A stretch of DNA of 64,000 bases from positions 124,001-188,000 of the forward strand of contig DINQ01000016.1 of assembly GCA_002426795.1 (NCBI GenBank), given 5' to 3'. Positions 43,649-52,842 of this stretch are shown here, piece after piece. Source of the DNA: Bacteroidales bacterium UBA5536 (GTDB lineage: Bacteria; Bacteroidota; Bacteroidia; Bacteroidales; F082). Below the pieces are notes generated by a model. The model did not search any database. It saw only the letters and a program-made list of their open reading frames with translations, and was not told the origin of the DNA. The position numbers and the translations under genes were made by a program. Each line of letters begins with the position of its first letter. Within the stretch, counting starts at the first letter, position 1.

Positions 43649-46477
43649 CTATTCCGTTTTTTCAGCTTCTTTTGATTCGACAGGTTTTAACACCACGCGC
43701 AGATAATGATCGGTGGTAAAATATGCGTTGGCACTTGCCTGAATCATGTCTGGTGTAATGGCATGGATCTCAGCGTCGAACTCTTCTTGTGTCTTGATTT
43801 TCATGTTGTTGAATAAACTAAAATCGAGAGTGTTGTCCCAGAAACGGTTCTCTTTTTCGTTTGTTTCGCGCTCACGAATGGCGGTTTCACGTGCTTTGGC
43901 CATGTCTTCCATGGTGGGGCCCTCCTGCTTGAGTCGGTTCATTTCGAAGAACACGGCTTTGGTAAGCGTATCTACCAATGCAGGATTGGTGCTCCAGCTC
44001 ACCATGATGGTGTAGCTGGGTTTTGGAAATTGCTGGTCATTCATTCGGGCACCAACACCGTAAACACCGCCTTGCTCTTCGCGCATGTTTTCGCGAAGTT
44101 TGATAGAGAGGATTTTCATTAACATCGACATTTCGACACGATTTTCATCTGACCATTCAAAAGGGTTTTCCATCATGATGGCTACGGTGCTTTTGGGTTC
44201 TGTGCCTGCATGCACTTCAGCGTCAGTAACACCTGAAGGGAATTCGGGTTCACGGTCAATCCATTGTTTTACATTCTCCGCAACAGGAAGGCTACCCAGA
44301 TATTTTTCTATCAGTGGCAGCATGGTCTCCATATTAATATTACCAACAAAAGTGAAAGTGTAGTCTTTGGCCGAAGCAAAGAGTTTGTCGTACATCTGGT
44401 AGATTTCTTCTGCGTTCAGAGCATTCAACTGTTTTTCACTGGGGATGACAGTTAATCTTGGACTGTTTTGGGTGGCCAGCTTATAAAGCGTATCATAAAA
44501 CACCATTTGCGGATTCGAGCGCATAAACTTAAACTGGTTGATCATCTGTGATTTAAATGCTTCAAACGCTTGCAAGTCGCGACGAGCTTTGTTGAAATGC
44601 AGATAAGTGAGCTGAAGCAGGGTTTCAAAATCTTTTGGACTTGAACTGCCTTTTACACCCTGACGGAGTGATTCCACAAAGGGGCCTGCATTTACCACTT
44701 TTCCGGTCAGTTTTTTGTCGAGATCCACCTTGCTGAAATTTCCTAAACCGCTGGCATCGACAACGCGGGCAATTTGTCCGGCTGCAAAAGCTTTTTGGTC
44801 TTCAAAAAGTGAGGAACCTCCAAGCCCAAAGCTGTTCATCAGGATTTCATCGTTTTTAAAATCGGTAGGTTTCAACACCACTTTGATGCCATTGCCCAAT
44901 GTTAGAGTTGTAATGCCAAGGGATTCATCAGTTTTGCTTTCTTTTACTTTGCTGCCTACTAAAGGCGTGCTGATCAGCTCTTCATCCTTAAAGCTGTCAA
45001 CATAGGCGTCAATCTCAGCTTTTTTAGCCCGTTCTATGGTCTCGAGTATCGTTTGCTCATTAGGTACGATAACACCTTCTTTTTCTGGTGCTGTTACAAC
45101 AACAACCAAATTGTCTTTGGTGATCCATTGCTGGGCTTTCTCATTAACATCGGTCAGCGAGATGCCTGGAAGCAAATCCTTGGCAATGCTCAGCTCGTTT
45201 TCGATACCAGGAATGGGTTCTTTTTCCAGGAAATGATTGGTGTATTCTCGAACGAATGATGATGAACGTGTTTTATCTTTTTCAGCAGCTTGTTTCTCAA
45301 GCCCGGTTATGATTTGTGTTTTCTGACGTTCGAGCTCCGACTGGGTGAACCCAAATCTCCTCACACGTTCGTTTTCCTGTACTATGGCTTCAAGGGTTTC
45401 TTCAATCTGATTTTCCTTTGGGGCAGCGTAAGAAGCGTAAGCATCAACAGCACGTCCCATGAAACCTCCGTAATAGGTATAAGCGTATGTGAAAGGGGCT
45501 TCTGGTTTTTGGCTCATTTCTGTCAATCGTCCGATAATCATGCCACTGTAGAGTTGGGCAATTAGTTGATTTTTGTAATCACCGATGGTTTCTGTTTCTT
45601 TTTTCGGGTGTTTGTAAAACATCATAAGCATGCTTCTAGTAGCCTCGGGATCAGTGGCAATAGCAACCAATGGCTCCTTGTTTCCCGGAACATCATATGA
45701 AACACGTGGTTTGGGATTTTCGGGATTTTTGATATGCGCAAAATGGCTGATAATTTTTTCTTCTGCCATCTGGATATCAATATCTCCAACCACGATAACG
45801 GCCTGTAAGTTTGGACGATACCAGTCTTTATAAAAGCTTCTGAGCCTTTCATAATGCGCGGTGTCAATTACTTCAATTTTTCCGATTGGCAACCGTTCGG
45901 CATAGCGTGAATTTTTGAAAATAACCGGAAAATAGGCTTTGCGCATGCGATCGTCCGCGCCCAAACCAAGTCGCCATTCTTCGCGGATGACACCTCTTTC
46001 CTTGTCGATTTCCTCGTCTTCGAAGCTCACCTGATGCGCCCAGTCTTCGAGCACCATAAAGGCAGAATCGATCAAACCTTGTCGGTCGGTAGGCAGTTGC
46101 AACATATAAACGGTTTCATCAAAGCTGGTGTATGCGTTCAAATCCGCTCCAAAACGAACACCTGAACGTTCCAGAAAGTTGACCAGTTCGCTCTTACTGA
46201 AGTTTTTCGTTCCGTTAAAACACATGTGTTCAACAAAATGAGCCAATCCTTGCTGATCATCTTCTTCCAGAATGGATCCTGCATTGGTCACAAGGCGCAT
46301 TTCAACACGTTTTTCAGGCATGGTATTCTGCCTGATATAATAAGTGATGCCATTGTCGAGCTTGCCGATTTTCACCGTAGGATCTACTGGTATTGGTTTC
46401 GACAAATCGTCGGATTGGGCTTTAAGACCCAAAATGGAAATTGCCACTAAAGCAATCAGAATTAAGATTTTTTTCAT
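43649..46477 (-). CDS. M16-family (insulinase/pitrilysin) zinc metallopeptidase
   Basis: A 942-residue exported protease. The signal peptide is about 1-21 (ISILGLKAQ), and the first M16 domain has the inverted zinc motif HFVEH (H80, E83, H84, in LAHFVEHMCFNG) and the distal Glu region ERGVIREEWRLG. M16_C domains and a second, catalytically silent M16 half follow, ending EAEKTE. It degrades peptides in the periplasm or at the envelope; the four-domain single-chain plan is like pitrilysin. It has its own -7 element (46517-46524) and terminator, so it is monocistronic. Confidence 0.93.
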   Translation of the reverse strand: MKKILILIALVAISILGLKAQSDDLSKPIPVDPTVKIGKLDNGITYYIRQNTMPEKRVEMRLVTNAGSILEEDDQQGLAHFVEHMCFNGTKNFSKSELVNFLERSGVRFGADLNAYTSFDETVYMLQLPTDRQGLIDSAFMVLEDWAHQVSFEDEEIDKERGVIREEWRLGLGADDRMRKAYFPVIFKNSRYAERLPIGKIEVIDTAHYERLRSFYKDWYRPNLQAVIVVGDIDIQMAEEKIISHFAHIKNPENPKPRVSYDVPGNKEPLVAIATDPEATRSMLMMFYKHPKKETETIGDYKNQLIAQLYSGMIIGRLTEMSQKPEAPFTYAYTYYGGFMGRAVDAYASYAAPKENQIEETLEAIVQENERVRRFGFTQSELERQKTQIITGLEKQAAEKDKTRSSSFVREYTNHFLEKEPIPGIENELSIAKDLLPGISLTDVNEKAQQWITKDNLVVVVTAPEKEGVIVPNEQTILETIERAKKAEIDAYVDSFKDEELISTPLVGSKVKESKTDESLGITTLTLGNGIKVVLKPTDFKNDEILMNSFGLGGSSLFEDQKAFAAGQIARVVDASGLGNFSKVDLDKKLTGKVVNAGPFVESLRQGVKGSSSPKDFETLLQLTYLHFNKARRDLQAFEAFKSQMINQFKFMRSNPQMVFYDTLYKLATQNSPRLTVIPSEKQLNALNAEEIYQMYDKLFASAKDYTFTFVGNINMETMLPLIEKYLGSLPVAENVKQWIDREPEFPSGVTDAEVHAGTEPKSTVAIMMENPFEWSDENRVEMSMLMKILSIKLRENMREEQGGVYGVGARMNDQQFPKPSYTIMVSWSTNPALVDTLTKAVFFEMNRLKQEGPTMEDMAKARETAIRERETNEKENRFWDNTLDFSLFNNMKIKTQEEFDAEIHAITPDMIQASANAYFTTDHYLRVVLKPVESKEAEKTE

Positions 46478-46516
46478 TTTGAAGATTTTGATGGTGATGC
46501 AATTTTTTCAACTAAA

Positions 46517-46524
46517 CAAAGATA
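46517..46524 (-). promoter_or_regulatory. -7 element of the M16 protease gene (TATCTTTG)
   Basis: Exact TAnnTTTG match 39 bases upstream of the ATG at 46477 on the minus strand. Confidence 0.55.
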
Positions 46525-46541
46525 GTGTTTTCAATAATGAG

Positions 46542-46590
46542 GATGAAAAAACCGCAAGTAGGATTTTGACCCTGACTTGCGGTTTTCATC
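46542..46590 (-). terminator. Intrinsic terminator of the repeat-protein gene
   Basis: A long stem of ACCGCAAGT / ACTTGCGGT, extended by GATGAAAA / TTTTCATC, with TTTTTT on its minus-strand 3' side. Strong; it lies just after the stop at 46605. Confidence 0.87.
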
Positions 46591-46604
46591 AAATGGTTGT
46601 TTGT

Positions 46605-49600
46605 TTACTTGACGAGAATTTTTCTGACAGAACTGCCACTTTCCGATTCGATGAGTAATAGATACATACCGTTGTGAACAAAATCGAGCGTAATGAGCTG
46701 TTCTTTGGCATCAACAGGTATTACGCGTAAAACGCGGCCACTCAGATCGCAGAATGAAATCTGATTGATTTTAACGCCGGCTTCAACTGTGAGTTGGTTC
46801 GTTGCAGGTTGAGGATAAATGCGGATGTCAGTTTTGTCGAGTTCGGGCAATGCCTGGGCACCAACCTGAATGAAAGCATTTTTGGTCTCCATATGTTGAC
46901 TTCCGGTATTGTCAGTAACGGTAAGGCTTACAGTATAGGTGCCATTCACGGTGTATGTGTGAGATGGGTTTTGTGCAGTACTTGTTCCGCCATCGCCAAA
47001 GTTCCATAGCCAGCTTGTAATATTGTTGCTGTTTCTGTTCGTTTTTGCCGGCATCGGATCTTTGGTTGAATACGGACTGTCTTGCATAATGACGTTCCTG
47101 ATCGTAACTTGACCATTTGCACCATTGATGTCACAGACATACCAATAACGACCTATTCCTGAAGTTGGAACTTGCAGGGTATGTAACAAACCTGCCTGAT
47201 TGTATATCTGCACAACTGCTTGTGAAGAAGTAATAGGCGTTTCGCCTCCGGTGTAATCGAAGATATAGTATTTGTAGGTTCCATTGAAGAAGTCGTATAT
47301 TGTCATAGTTTCAGGGCCATAGCCTGATGTAACATCATGATCCAGAGCGGCGTAAGGTGCTGCTGTTGCATTGCCCTGACTGCTGTAATAAACATGATAA
47401 GTAGAGCCTTCGATCTCTGGTGTTCCCAAATGCGAGTCGAGGTCTTCTGGTATCGCAGACCAGTTCAGTACAAAACGCATGGTTCCTTCAGCAAGTGCTG
47501 GTGACAATGAAATGTTGAGTGTTAAAGTTCCATCTTGCGGAATGATGACCTGATTGTTGGAGTATGTGCTGTAAGTGTCTTTGCTACAGGTTACAGTGTT
47601 GCTGTTTTCGGTACTTTGGTCGATAAACGATACTGTCAAAGGCGCCTGTCCAGCAGTCGTGCTTGCACTGAAATTTGCTGTTAATACACCAATTGGCACA
47701 TTTTCGATAGTATAGTTACCTGAAGCGTCCGTTAGGTCTGATAAACCGGCAACGCTGACAAGCGCACCTTCAATGGCTTCACCAGTAAGTGCATCACTTA
47801 CCATACCCGAAAGTGTTCCTGTTCCGCCTGATGTACCCGTTACTGTTATGTAGCCGGTTTTGGTTTCGGTATTGGTAATTGAACCATTACCTACTGTCAA
47901 CGAAACAGTATAGGTTCCGGCAGCATTGTAAACATGATTTGGGTTTTGTTGGGTGCTGGTGCTACCATCTCCGAAGTTCCATGACCAGGTAGTGACGTTT
48001 TTCGGTCTTGGAGCTTTGGCTGGCATTTCAAACTTTGTGGAACCAGGCGCGTTTTCCTGTATGGTGTTCTTGATGGTAATTTGACCGTTCGAGCCATTTA
48101 CATCGCAGACATACCAGTAAAGTCCTGTGCCAGAGGTAGGTATTGGTAGTGTCTGCAACAAGCCATTTTCATTGTAAATCTGAACGACAGCTCCAGAAGT
48201 TGTGATTTCAGGCGATGTTGAATAGTTATAAATATAGTATTGGTAAGTGCCATTAAACATTTGATAAATAGTCATGGTTTCCGGGCCATAGCCTGTAGTT
48301 ACATCATGGTCGAGTGCAGCGTATGGCGCTGAGGTTGCTGAGCCCTGATTACTGTAGTAGATATGATAGGTTGATCCTTCAATTTCAGGCGTGTTCAGAT
48401 GCGAATCCAAATCGGATGGGCTGTCTGTCCAATTGAGCACAAAGCGCAATTCGCCTTCTGCGAGTGTTGGTGAGAGCGAAATGTTGAGGTTGAGTGATCC
48501 ACCCTGCGGTATATTGACATTATTGTTGATATAGGTGATATAACCTGTTTTAGAGCAGCTCACGCTATTAGCTCCATCACTGGAAAGATCAGTAAATGAA
48601 ACTGTTAATGGCGCTTCTCCAGTTGTGTTGTTAGCAAAAAAGTCTGCATTTAACATCCCAAGGGGTATATTGTTAATGGTATAATTTCCAGACGCATCTG
48701 TAGTTGCAGAAAGACCTGCGACGCTTACCAGTGCTCCTTCGATGGCATTACCAGTAAATGCATCTGTTACCATACCTGTCAATGTTCCAGTGCCGCCTGC
48801 TCCGCCTTCAACTGTGATATAAGCAGTTTTGGTTTCGGTGTCAGTGGACGAACCATTGCCTACGGTCAACGAAACAGTATAGGTTCCGGCAGCATTGTAT
48901 ACGTGAGAGGGGTTTTGCAAAGTGCTGGTACTGCCATCTCCGAAGTTCCACGACCATGAAGTGACATTTTTTACCTGTGGTGCTTTGACCGGCATGTCGA
49001 ATTTTGTCGAACCTGGTGCATTTTCCTGGATGGTGTTTTTGATGCTGATCTGGCCGTTCGATCCATTTACATCACACACATACCAATATCTGCCGACTCC
49101 GCTTGTTGGCACTTGCAATGTCTGCAACAATCCGTTTGAATTGTAAATTTGGACTACAGCCTGTGAGGTGATAATTTCTGGGCTTCCTGAATAATTGTAA
49201 ATATAGTATTGGTAAGTGCCATTAAACATCTGATAAATAGTCATTGTTTCAGGGCCATAGCCTGATGTTACATCATGGTCAAGTGCAGCATAGGGTGCTG
49301 AAGTAGCTGATCCCTGATTACTGTAATAAATATGATAGGATGTTCCTTCAATTTCAGGCGTGTTCAGGTGCGAATCCAGATCGGATGGGCTGTCGGACCA
49401 GTTGAGCACAAAGCGCATTTCTCCTTCTGCAAGAGTAGGAGACAGCGAGATATTCAAATTGAGAGTGCCGTTTTCAGGAATGTTGACCTGATTATTTACA
49501 TAGGTAATGTATCCTGTTTTTGAACATGTTACAGTATTGGCGCCATCGCTTGAGAGGTCGGTGAAGTTCACTGTCAGTGGGGCTTCACCATTGGTATTAT

Positions 49601-50465
49601 CGGCCAGAAAATCAGCATTTAGCATGCCAGGTGGTACATTGTTGATGGTATAATCACCATTGCTGTCCGTCGTGGCAGAAAGGCCTGAAACACTTACAGT
49701 TGCACCAGCAATTGGGTTGCCGTTAAATGCATCTGTAACCTTGCCGGTTAAAGTGGCTCCTGCAGCGGCTTCCGATGTGATTTCGAAGTCATCAACCATA
49801 AAAATAAACGCATCATTCGATACACATTGAATACCCACATAAACTGTTTGACCGTTGTAAGCGTTGAGGTCAAAAACTTTTTCCTCCCATGCTGTGGCTG
49901 GGGCTGTCAGGTAGTTTGATCCTGAAATGATCGTGAAATCGCCAGGTGCTGTGCCAGAAGTTGACACGCCAACTTTGTAACGCTCAAGTCCATAGTCAGA
50001 AACATAGGATTTAACCCAGAATCTGAGTTGGGAGTTTGTGCCCAATTCTACTTGCGGGCTGATGAGCCAATCGTTGTTGGGCGGGGTTGTGCTGGCAAAG
50101 CATGCCGCAAATTTTTGCCCCGTGTGCGGCAGAATTGCCGGATTTGTCATAGCTGGGTCTGTGGCAGAGGGGTTGAAAACAATGTAAGCCATTGCAGCAC
50201 CTTGGTTGGGAAAGGTAATGTCTGTAATACTGTATGTACCCGACTGATCTACGTCTACCAGCGTCCAGGGTGAAAATGCCATGGAAAAATTGCTGTAAGA
50301 CTCAAAACCATCAGTTAAATTATTGATGGCTTTCACCTGTTTTGTTGGAGACTGTTCCTGAACAGTAACTGGAATGTGATGCCCTTTTTGTTTGATACTA
50401 TACTGAGCAAATAGCGATGAAATTCCAAAAAATAGCAGCGCGAGAAGGAGAATGTTTTTTTTCAT
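46605..50465 (-). CDS. T9SS-secreted repeat protein with interleaved CarboxypepD_reg/PKD modules
   Basis: A 1286-residue surface or secreted protein. The signal peptide is 1-21 (SSLFAQ), and about 33-228 form a choice-of-anchor J/cleaved-adhesin-like domain (DGFESYSNFSMAFSPW to FMVDDFEI). Three 323-residue modules follow (about 234-556, 557-879, 880-1201), then a type-A T9SS sorting tail (about 1213-1286, IYPQPATNQLTVEAG to VRKILVK). In each module a carboxypeptidase-regulatory-like domain is interrupted by the first strands of a PKD domain (APLTVNFTDLSSDGAN). Its second half and a domain with RFVLNWSDSPSDLDSHL follow, and only then SWSWNFGDGSTST, the rest of PKD. Likely adhesive; cargo of PorV/PorU. 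No catalytic motif is seen. Confidence 0.88.
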   Translation of the reverse strand: MKKNILLLALLFFGISSLFAQYSIKQKGHHIPVTVQEQSPTKQVKAINNLTDGFESYSNFSMAFSPWTLVDVDQSGTYSITDITFPNQGAAMAYIVFNPSATDPAMTNPAILPHTGQKFAACFASTTPPNNDWLISPQVELGTNSQLRFWVKSYVSDYGLERYKVGVSTSGTAPGDFTIISGSNYLTAPATAWEEKVFDLNAYNGQTVYVGIQCVSNDAFIFMVDDFEITSEAAAGATLTGKVTDAFNGNPIAGATVSVSGLSATTDSNGDYTINNVPPGMLNADFLADNTNGEAPLTVNFTDLSSDGANTVTCSKTGYITYVNNQVNIPENGTLNLNISLSPTLAEGEMRFVLNWSDSPSDLDSHLNTPEIEGTSYHIYYSNQGSATSAPYAALDHDVTSGYGPETMTIYQMFNGTYQYYIYNYSGSPEIITSQAVVQIYNSNGLLQTLQVPTSGVGRYWYVCDVNGSNGQISIKNTIQENAPGSTKFDMPVKAPQVKNVTSWSWNFGDGSTSTLQNPSHVYNAAGTYTVSLTVGNGSSTDTETKTAYITVEGGAGGTGTLTGMVTDAFTGNAIEGALVSVAGLSATTDASGNYTINNIPLGMLNADFFANNTTGEAPLTVSFTDLSSDGANSVSCSKTGYITYINNNVNIPQGGSLNLNISLSPTLAEGELRFVLNWTDSPSDLDSHLNTPEIEGSTYHIYYSNQGSATSAPYAALDHDVTTGYGPETMTIYQMFNGTYQYYIYNYSTSPEITTSGAVVQIYNENGLLQTLPIPTSGTGLYWYVCDVNGSNGQITIKNTIQENAPGSTKFEMPAKAPRPKNVTTWSWNFGDGSTSTQQNPNHVYNAAGTYTVSLTVGNGSITNTETKTGYITVTGTSGGTGTLSGMVSDALTGEAIEGALVSVAGLSDLTDASGNYTIENVPIGVLTANFSASTTAGQAPLTVSFIDQSTENSNTVTCSKDTYSTYSNNQVIIPQDGTLTLNISLSPALAEGTMRFVLNWSAIPEDLDSHLGTPEIEGSTYHVYYSSQGNATAAPYAALDHDVTSGYGPETMTIYDFFNGTYKYYIFDYTGGETPITSSQAVVQIYNQAGLLHTLQVPTSGIGRYWYVCDINGANGQVTIRNVIMQDSPYSTKDPMPAKTNRNSNNITSWLWNFGDGGTSTAQNPSHTYTVNGTYTVSLTVTDNTGSQHMETKNAFIQVGAQALPELDKTDIRIYPQPATNQLTVEAGVKINQISFCDLSGRVLRVIPVDAKEQLITLDFVHNGMYLLLIESESGSSVRKILVK
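46861..47828 (-). repeat. 969-bp module, third copy (most diverged)
   Basis: Encodes residues about 880-1201 of the cargo protein. Same order of motifs as the other two copies, but more substitutions (LDSHLGTPEIEG, YDFFNGTYKYYIFDY and an N-rich linker KTNRNSNN). Confidence 0.85.
47829..48797 (-). repeat. 969-bp module, second copy
   Basis: Encodes residues about 557-879. Very close to copy 1 at protein level (long identical stretches such as APYAALDHDV and YGPETMTIYQMFNGTYQYYI), consistent with a more recent duplication. Confidence 0.88.
48798..49766 (-). repeat. 969-bp module, first copy
   Basis: Encodes residues about 234-556. Period and phase were set by matching GATLTGKVTDAF, GTLTGMVTDAF and GTLSGMVSDAL at the starts of the three copies; the spacing is 969 bases each time. 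Confidence 0.88.
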
Positions 50466-50581
50466 GATGTTAGAATTTGGGTTGAACCCTTAAATTTACA
50501 ACACCATACAAGCGAAATCAAGTGCAAATAATAAACTGACTGCGACGGTTAATAAGTTTTTAAGTAATATTTGAGTTTTTC

Positions 50582-50619
50582 CAAATAAAAATCCCCTGAA
50601 AACAGAAAGTTTCCAGGGG
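50582..50619 (-). terminator. Intrinsic terminator of the M13 protease gene
   Basis: On the minus strand, CCCCTGGAAAC and GTTTTCAGGGG form an 11-bp stem (one G-U pair) with a five-base loop, followed by ATTTTTATTT. Located just after the stop at 50647. Confidence 0.87.
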
Positions 50620-50646
50620 TGAAAGATATTTTAAACCATAGCTTAC

Positions 50647-52680
50647 TTACCAAATATTTGCTCTTTCAGCTACCGGAATATAAAGTTTGTCGTCAGTCGA
50701 AATTTCGAAGGCTTCATAGAACTGTGGCAAGTTAAAAATTGGCCGGTTTACCCTGGCGATGCCTGGGCTGTGCACATCTTCCTGCAAGTTCCTGATCAAT
50801 GACTTATCACGGATATTTTGACGCCATATTTGGGCATAACCGATAAAAAATCGCTGTTCAGGAGTAAAACCATCGATTTTCTCTTGTTTTTTGTTGGCCA
50901 ATGCAATTTGCAAAGCATCCCACGACACGTTCAAACCACCAAGATCGGCAATGTTTTCGCCAAGTGTGAGCTTGCCATTCACAGTCAATGTGTCGATTAC
51001 TTCGTAGGTGTCGAAAAGTTTTACCAATTGTGCGGTTCTGGCATCAAACTGGGATGCGTCTTCGGGTTGCCACCAATCGTTGAGGTTGCCTTCCACATCG
51101 TATTTTCTGCCCTGATCGTCGAAACCATGTGTCATCTCATGTCCTATCACCACGCCAATTCCGCCATAATTGACAGCGTCGTCGGCATCTACATTGAAAA
51201 ATGGAGGCTGCAAAATGCCTGCCGGAAAGACGATTTCATTCATTGTTGGGCTATAGTAAGCGTTCACTGTCTGAGGTGTCATGCCCCATTCGTCCTTGTC
51301 GACTGGCTTCCCGATTTTTTCCATTTCCCGGTTAAAAGAAAAGATATTTGCCCGCATCACATTGCCAACATAATTGGCTGGTTCAATTGAAAGAGCACTA
51401 TAGTCAATCCATTTGTCGGGATAGCCAACCTTGACATTCATCCGGTCTAGTTTTTCGATAGCCTTGATCTTTGTTTCGGCTGTCATCCAGTCCAGATTGG
51501 TAATGCGATTGTGCAAAGCCACTTTTAAATTGCCAACCAGCTCCACCATGCGTTCTTTGGCAACAGGTGGAAAATATTTTTCTACATACAACTGGCCAAT
51601 TCCTTCGCCTAAACTGCCTGAAGTAGTTGAAAGAACTCGCTTCCAACGTGGTTGCATGGTGACAAGACCCGAAAGAAACGTTCCGTAAAAATCAAAGTGC
51701 TCAGCCACAATTTCATCATTCAGGTATTTGGCATAGCCATCAATCACATTCCATTTTAGGTACGATTGAAGGGCAGAGGGACTGCTTTCAACGATCAATT
51801 GGCTTACATAAGCAATAAAGTCGGGCATACGTACATTTAGGAAATCAGGGTTTTGCCAGCCTATGGTTTTGAAATAGGTGTCCCAGTCAAAGTTTGGCGA
51901 AAGTGTCTTTAACTCATCAACCATCAACTTATGATAGGTTTTATTCGGATCGCGTCGCTCAACACGACTCATCGAATTCTTAGCCAGCGCAGTTTCAATC
52001 TGCATCACATCAGCCGCTTGTTGTTTGGCAACTTCTTCTGTTGAACCGGTCAAGACAAACATGTGTTCAAGATGCGTGATGTATTTTTCCCGAATATCCT
52101 TCGATCTGTCATCGTCATCCAGGTAATAATCGCGCTCAGGAAGTCCGAGCCCGCCCTGATATAGATTGGCGATGACGATGGAGGCATTTTTCATGTCGGC
52201 TCCTGTATAGAAATAGAAAAAGGGAGAGATTCCAGCAGATAAAAGTGATCCCATGACCTGGCCAAGTTGGTCAGTTGACTGTAATCCGTCAATTTGATCT
52301 AACAAGGGTTGTATGGGTGTGATGCCGAGTTGATTGATCTGCGCACTGTCCATACCGCTGTTATAAAAGTCTCTGATTTTTTGTTTGATGCTGCCTTGTT
52401 CAACGTCCTTACTTTGTGATGCTTCTTCGATAATACTTTGCAGCTGAAACTGGTTGTTTTCATAAATCATTGTTGCTGCTCCCCACGAACTGTATTCATC
52501 GGGAATGGGATTGTTGTCGAGCCATTTTCCATTGGCATAACGAAAGAAATTGTCACCAGGGGAAACGCTGCGATCCATATTAGAAGTGTCGATCGCCTTC
52601 ACCTTTTCCTGAGCGCTGACAGTGTTTACAGGGCCTGCAAGGATGGTTAGAATGAGCATGTAAATTGAAAGTTTTTTCAT
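50647..52680 (-). CDS. M13-family (neprilysin/PepO) zinc metallopeptidase
   Basis: From ATG 52680 (MKKLSIYMLILTILAGP) the protein has 677 residues, with a signal peptide ending near VSAQ. The M13 N-terminal domain begins SNMDRSVSPGDNFFRYANG, and the catalytic domain has zinc motif HEMTH (H514, E515, H518, in IGHEMTHGFDDQGRKYD). The third ligand region ENIADLGGL, the substrate motif NAYYSP and FIGYAQIWRQ are also present. It is an oligopeptidase acting in the periplasm or at the surface. The frame is open to 52728, but the longer start destroys the signal peptide. The C-terminus ends NIW, near the canonical W of the family, so the protein is complete. Confidence 0.93.
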   Translation of the reverse strand: MKKLSIYMLILTILAGPVNTVSAQEKVKAIDTSNMDRSVSPGDNFFRYANGKWLDNNPIPDEYSSWGAATMIYENNQFQLQSIIEEASQSKDVEQGSIKQKIRDFYNSGMDSAQINQLGITPIQPLLDQIDGLQSTDQLGQVMGSLLSAGISPFFYFYTGADMKNASIVIANLYQGGLGLPERDYYLDDDDRSKDIREKYITHLEHMFVLTGSTEEVAKQQAADVMQIETALAKNSMSRVERRDPNKTYHKLMVDELKTLSPNFDWDTYFKTIGWQNPDFLNVRMPDFIAYVSQLIVESSPSALQSYLKWNVIDGYAKYLNDEIVAEHFDFYGTFLSGLVTMQPRWKRVLSTTSGSLGEGIGQLYVEKYFPPVAKERMVELVGNLKVALHNRITNLDWMTAETKIKAIEKLDRMNVKVGYPDKWIDYSALSIEPANYVGNVMRANIFSFNREMEKIGKPVDKDEWGMTPQTVNAYYSPTMNEIVFPAGILQPPFFNVDADDAVNYGGIGVVIGHEMTHGFDDQGRKYDVEGNLNDWWQPEDASQFDARTAQLVKLFDTYEVIDTLTVNGKLTLGENIADLGGLNVSWDALQIALANKKQEKIDGFTPEQRFFIGYAQIWRQNIRDKSLIRNLQEDVHSPGIARVNRPIFNLPQFYEAFEISTDDKLYIPVAERANIW

Positions 52681-52842
52681 GAATGAAAATTTAAATGATT
52701 TTTTTGCGATTATGAGTCTAATCATCAAAAATTATGCGAGTAATAGTAAAAAACTATGAATCAATAAAATAAATGTATCGATTGAACGAGGAGGAATGTA
52801 AATTGTGCATTTTAGGACATGCTTATGTGCGGATTCGAACAG

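Noticed and set aside
46861..49766. Could the tandem repeats be a CRISPR array or insertion sequences
   Set aside because: The unit is 969 bases, codes for protein in one frame throughout and ends in a sorting tail; it has no short repeats with spacers and no terminal inverted repeats.
50818..51390. Long opposite-strand open frame (190 codons) within the M13 gene
   Set aside because: It lies wholly over conserved protease motifs, has no start signal or recognisable domain, and is a shadow of the real gene. The same applies to long antisense frames at 31503-32042, 20108-20671, 12944-13384 and 55096-55584.
52826..52842. A T-loop-like sequence (TTCGAATCC on the minus strand) suggesting a tRNA 3' fragment or attachment site
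   Set aside because: The flanking bases do not form the five-base T stem, no acceptor or anticodon arm is present, and no integrase is nearby. Probably chance.
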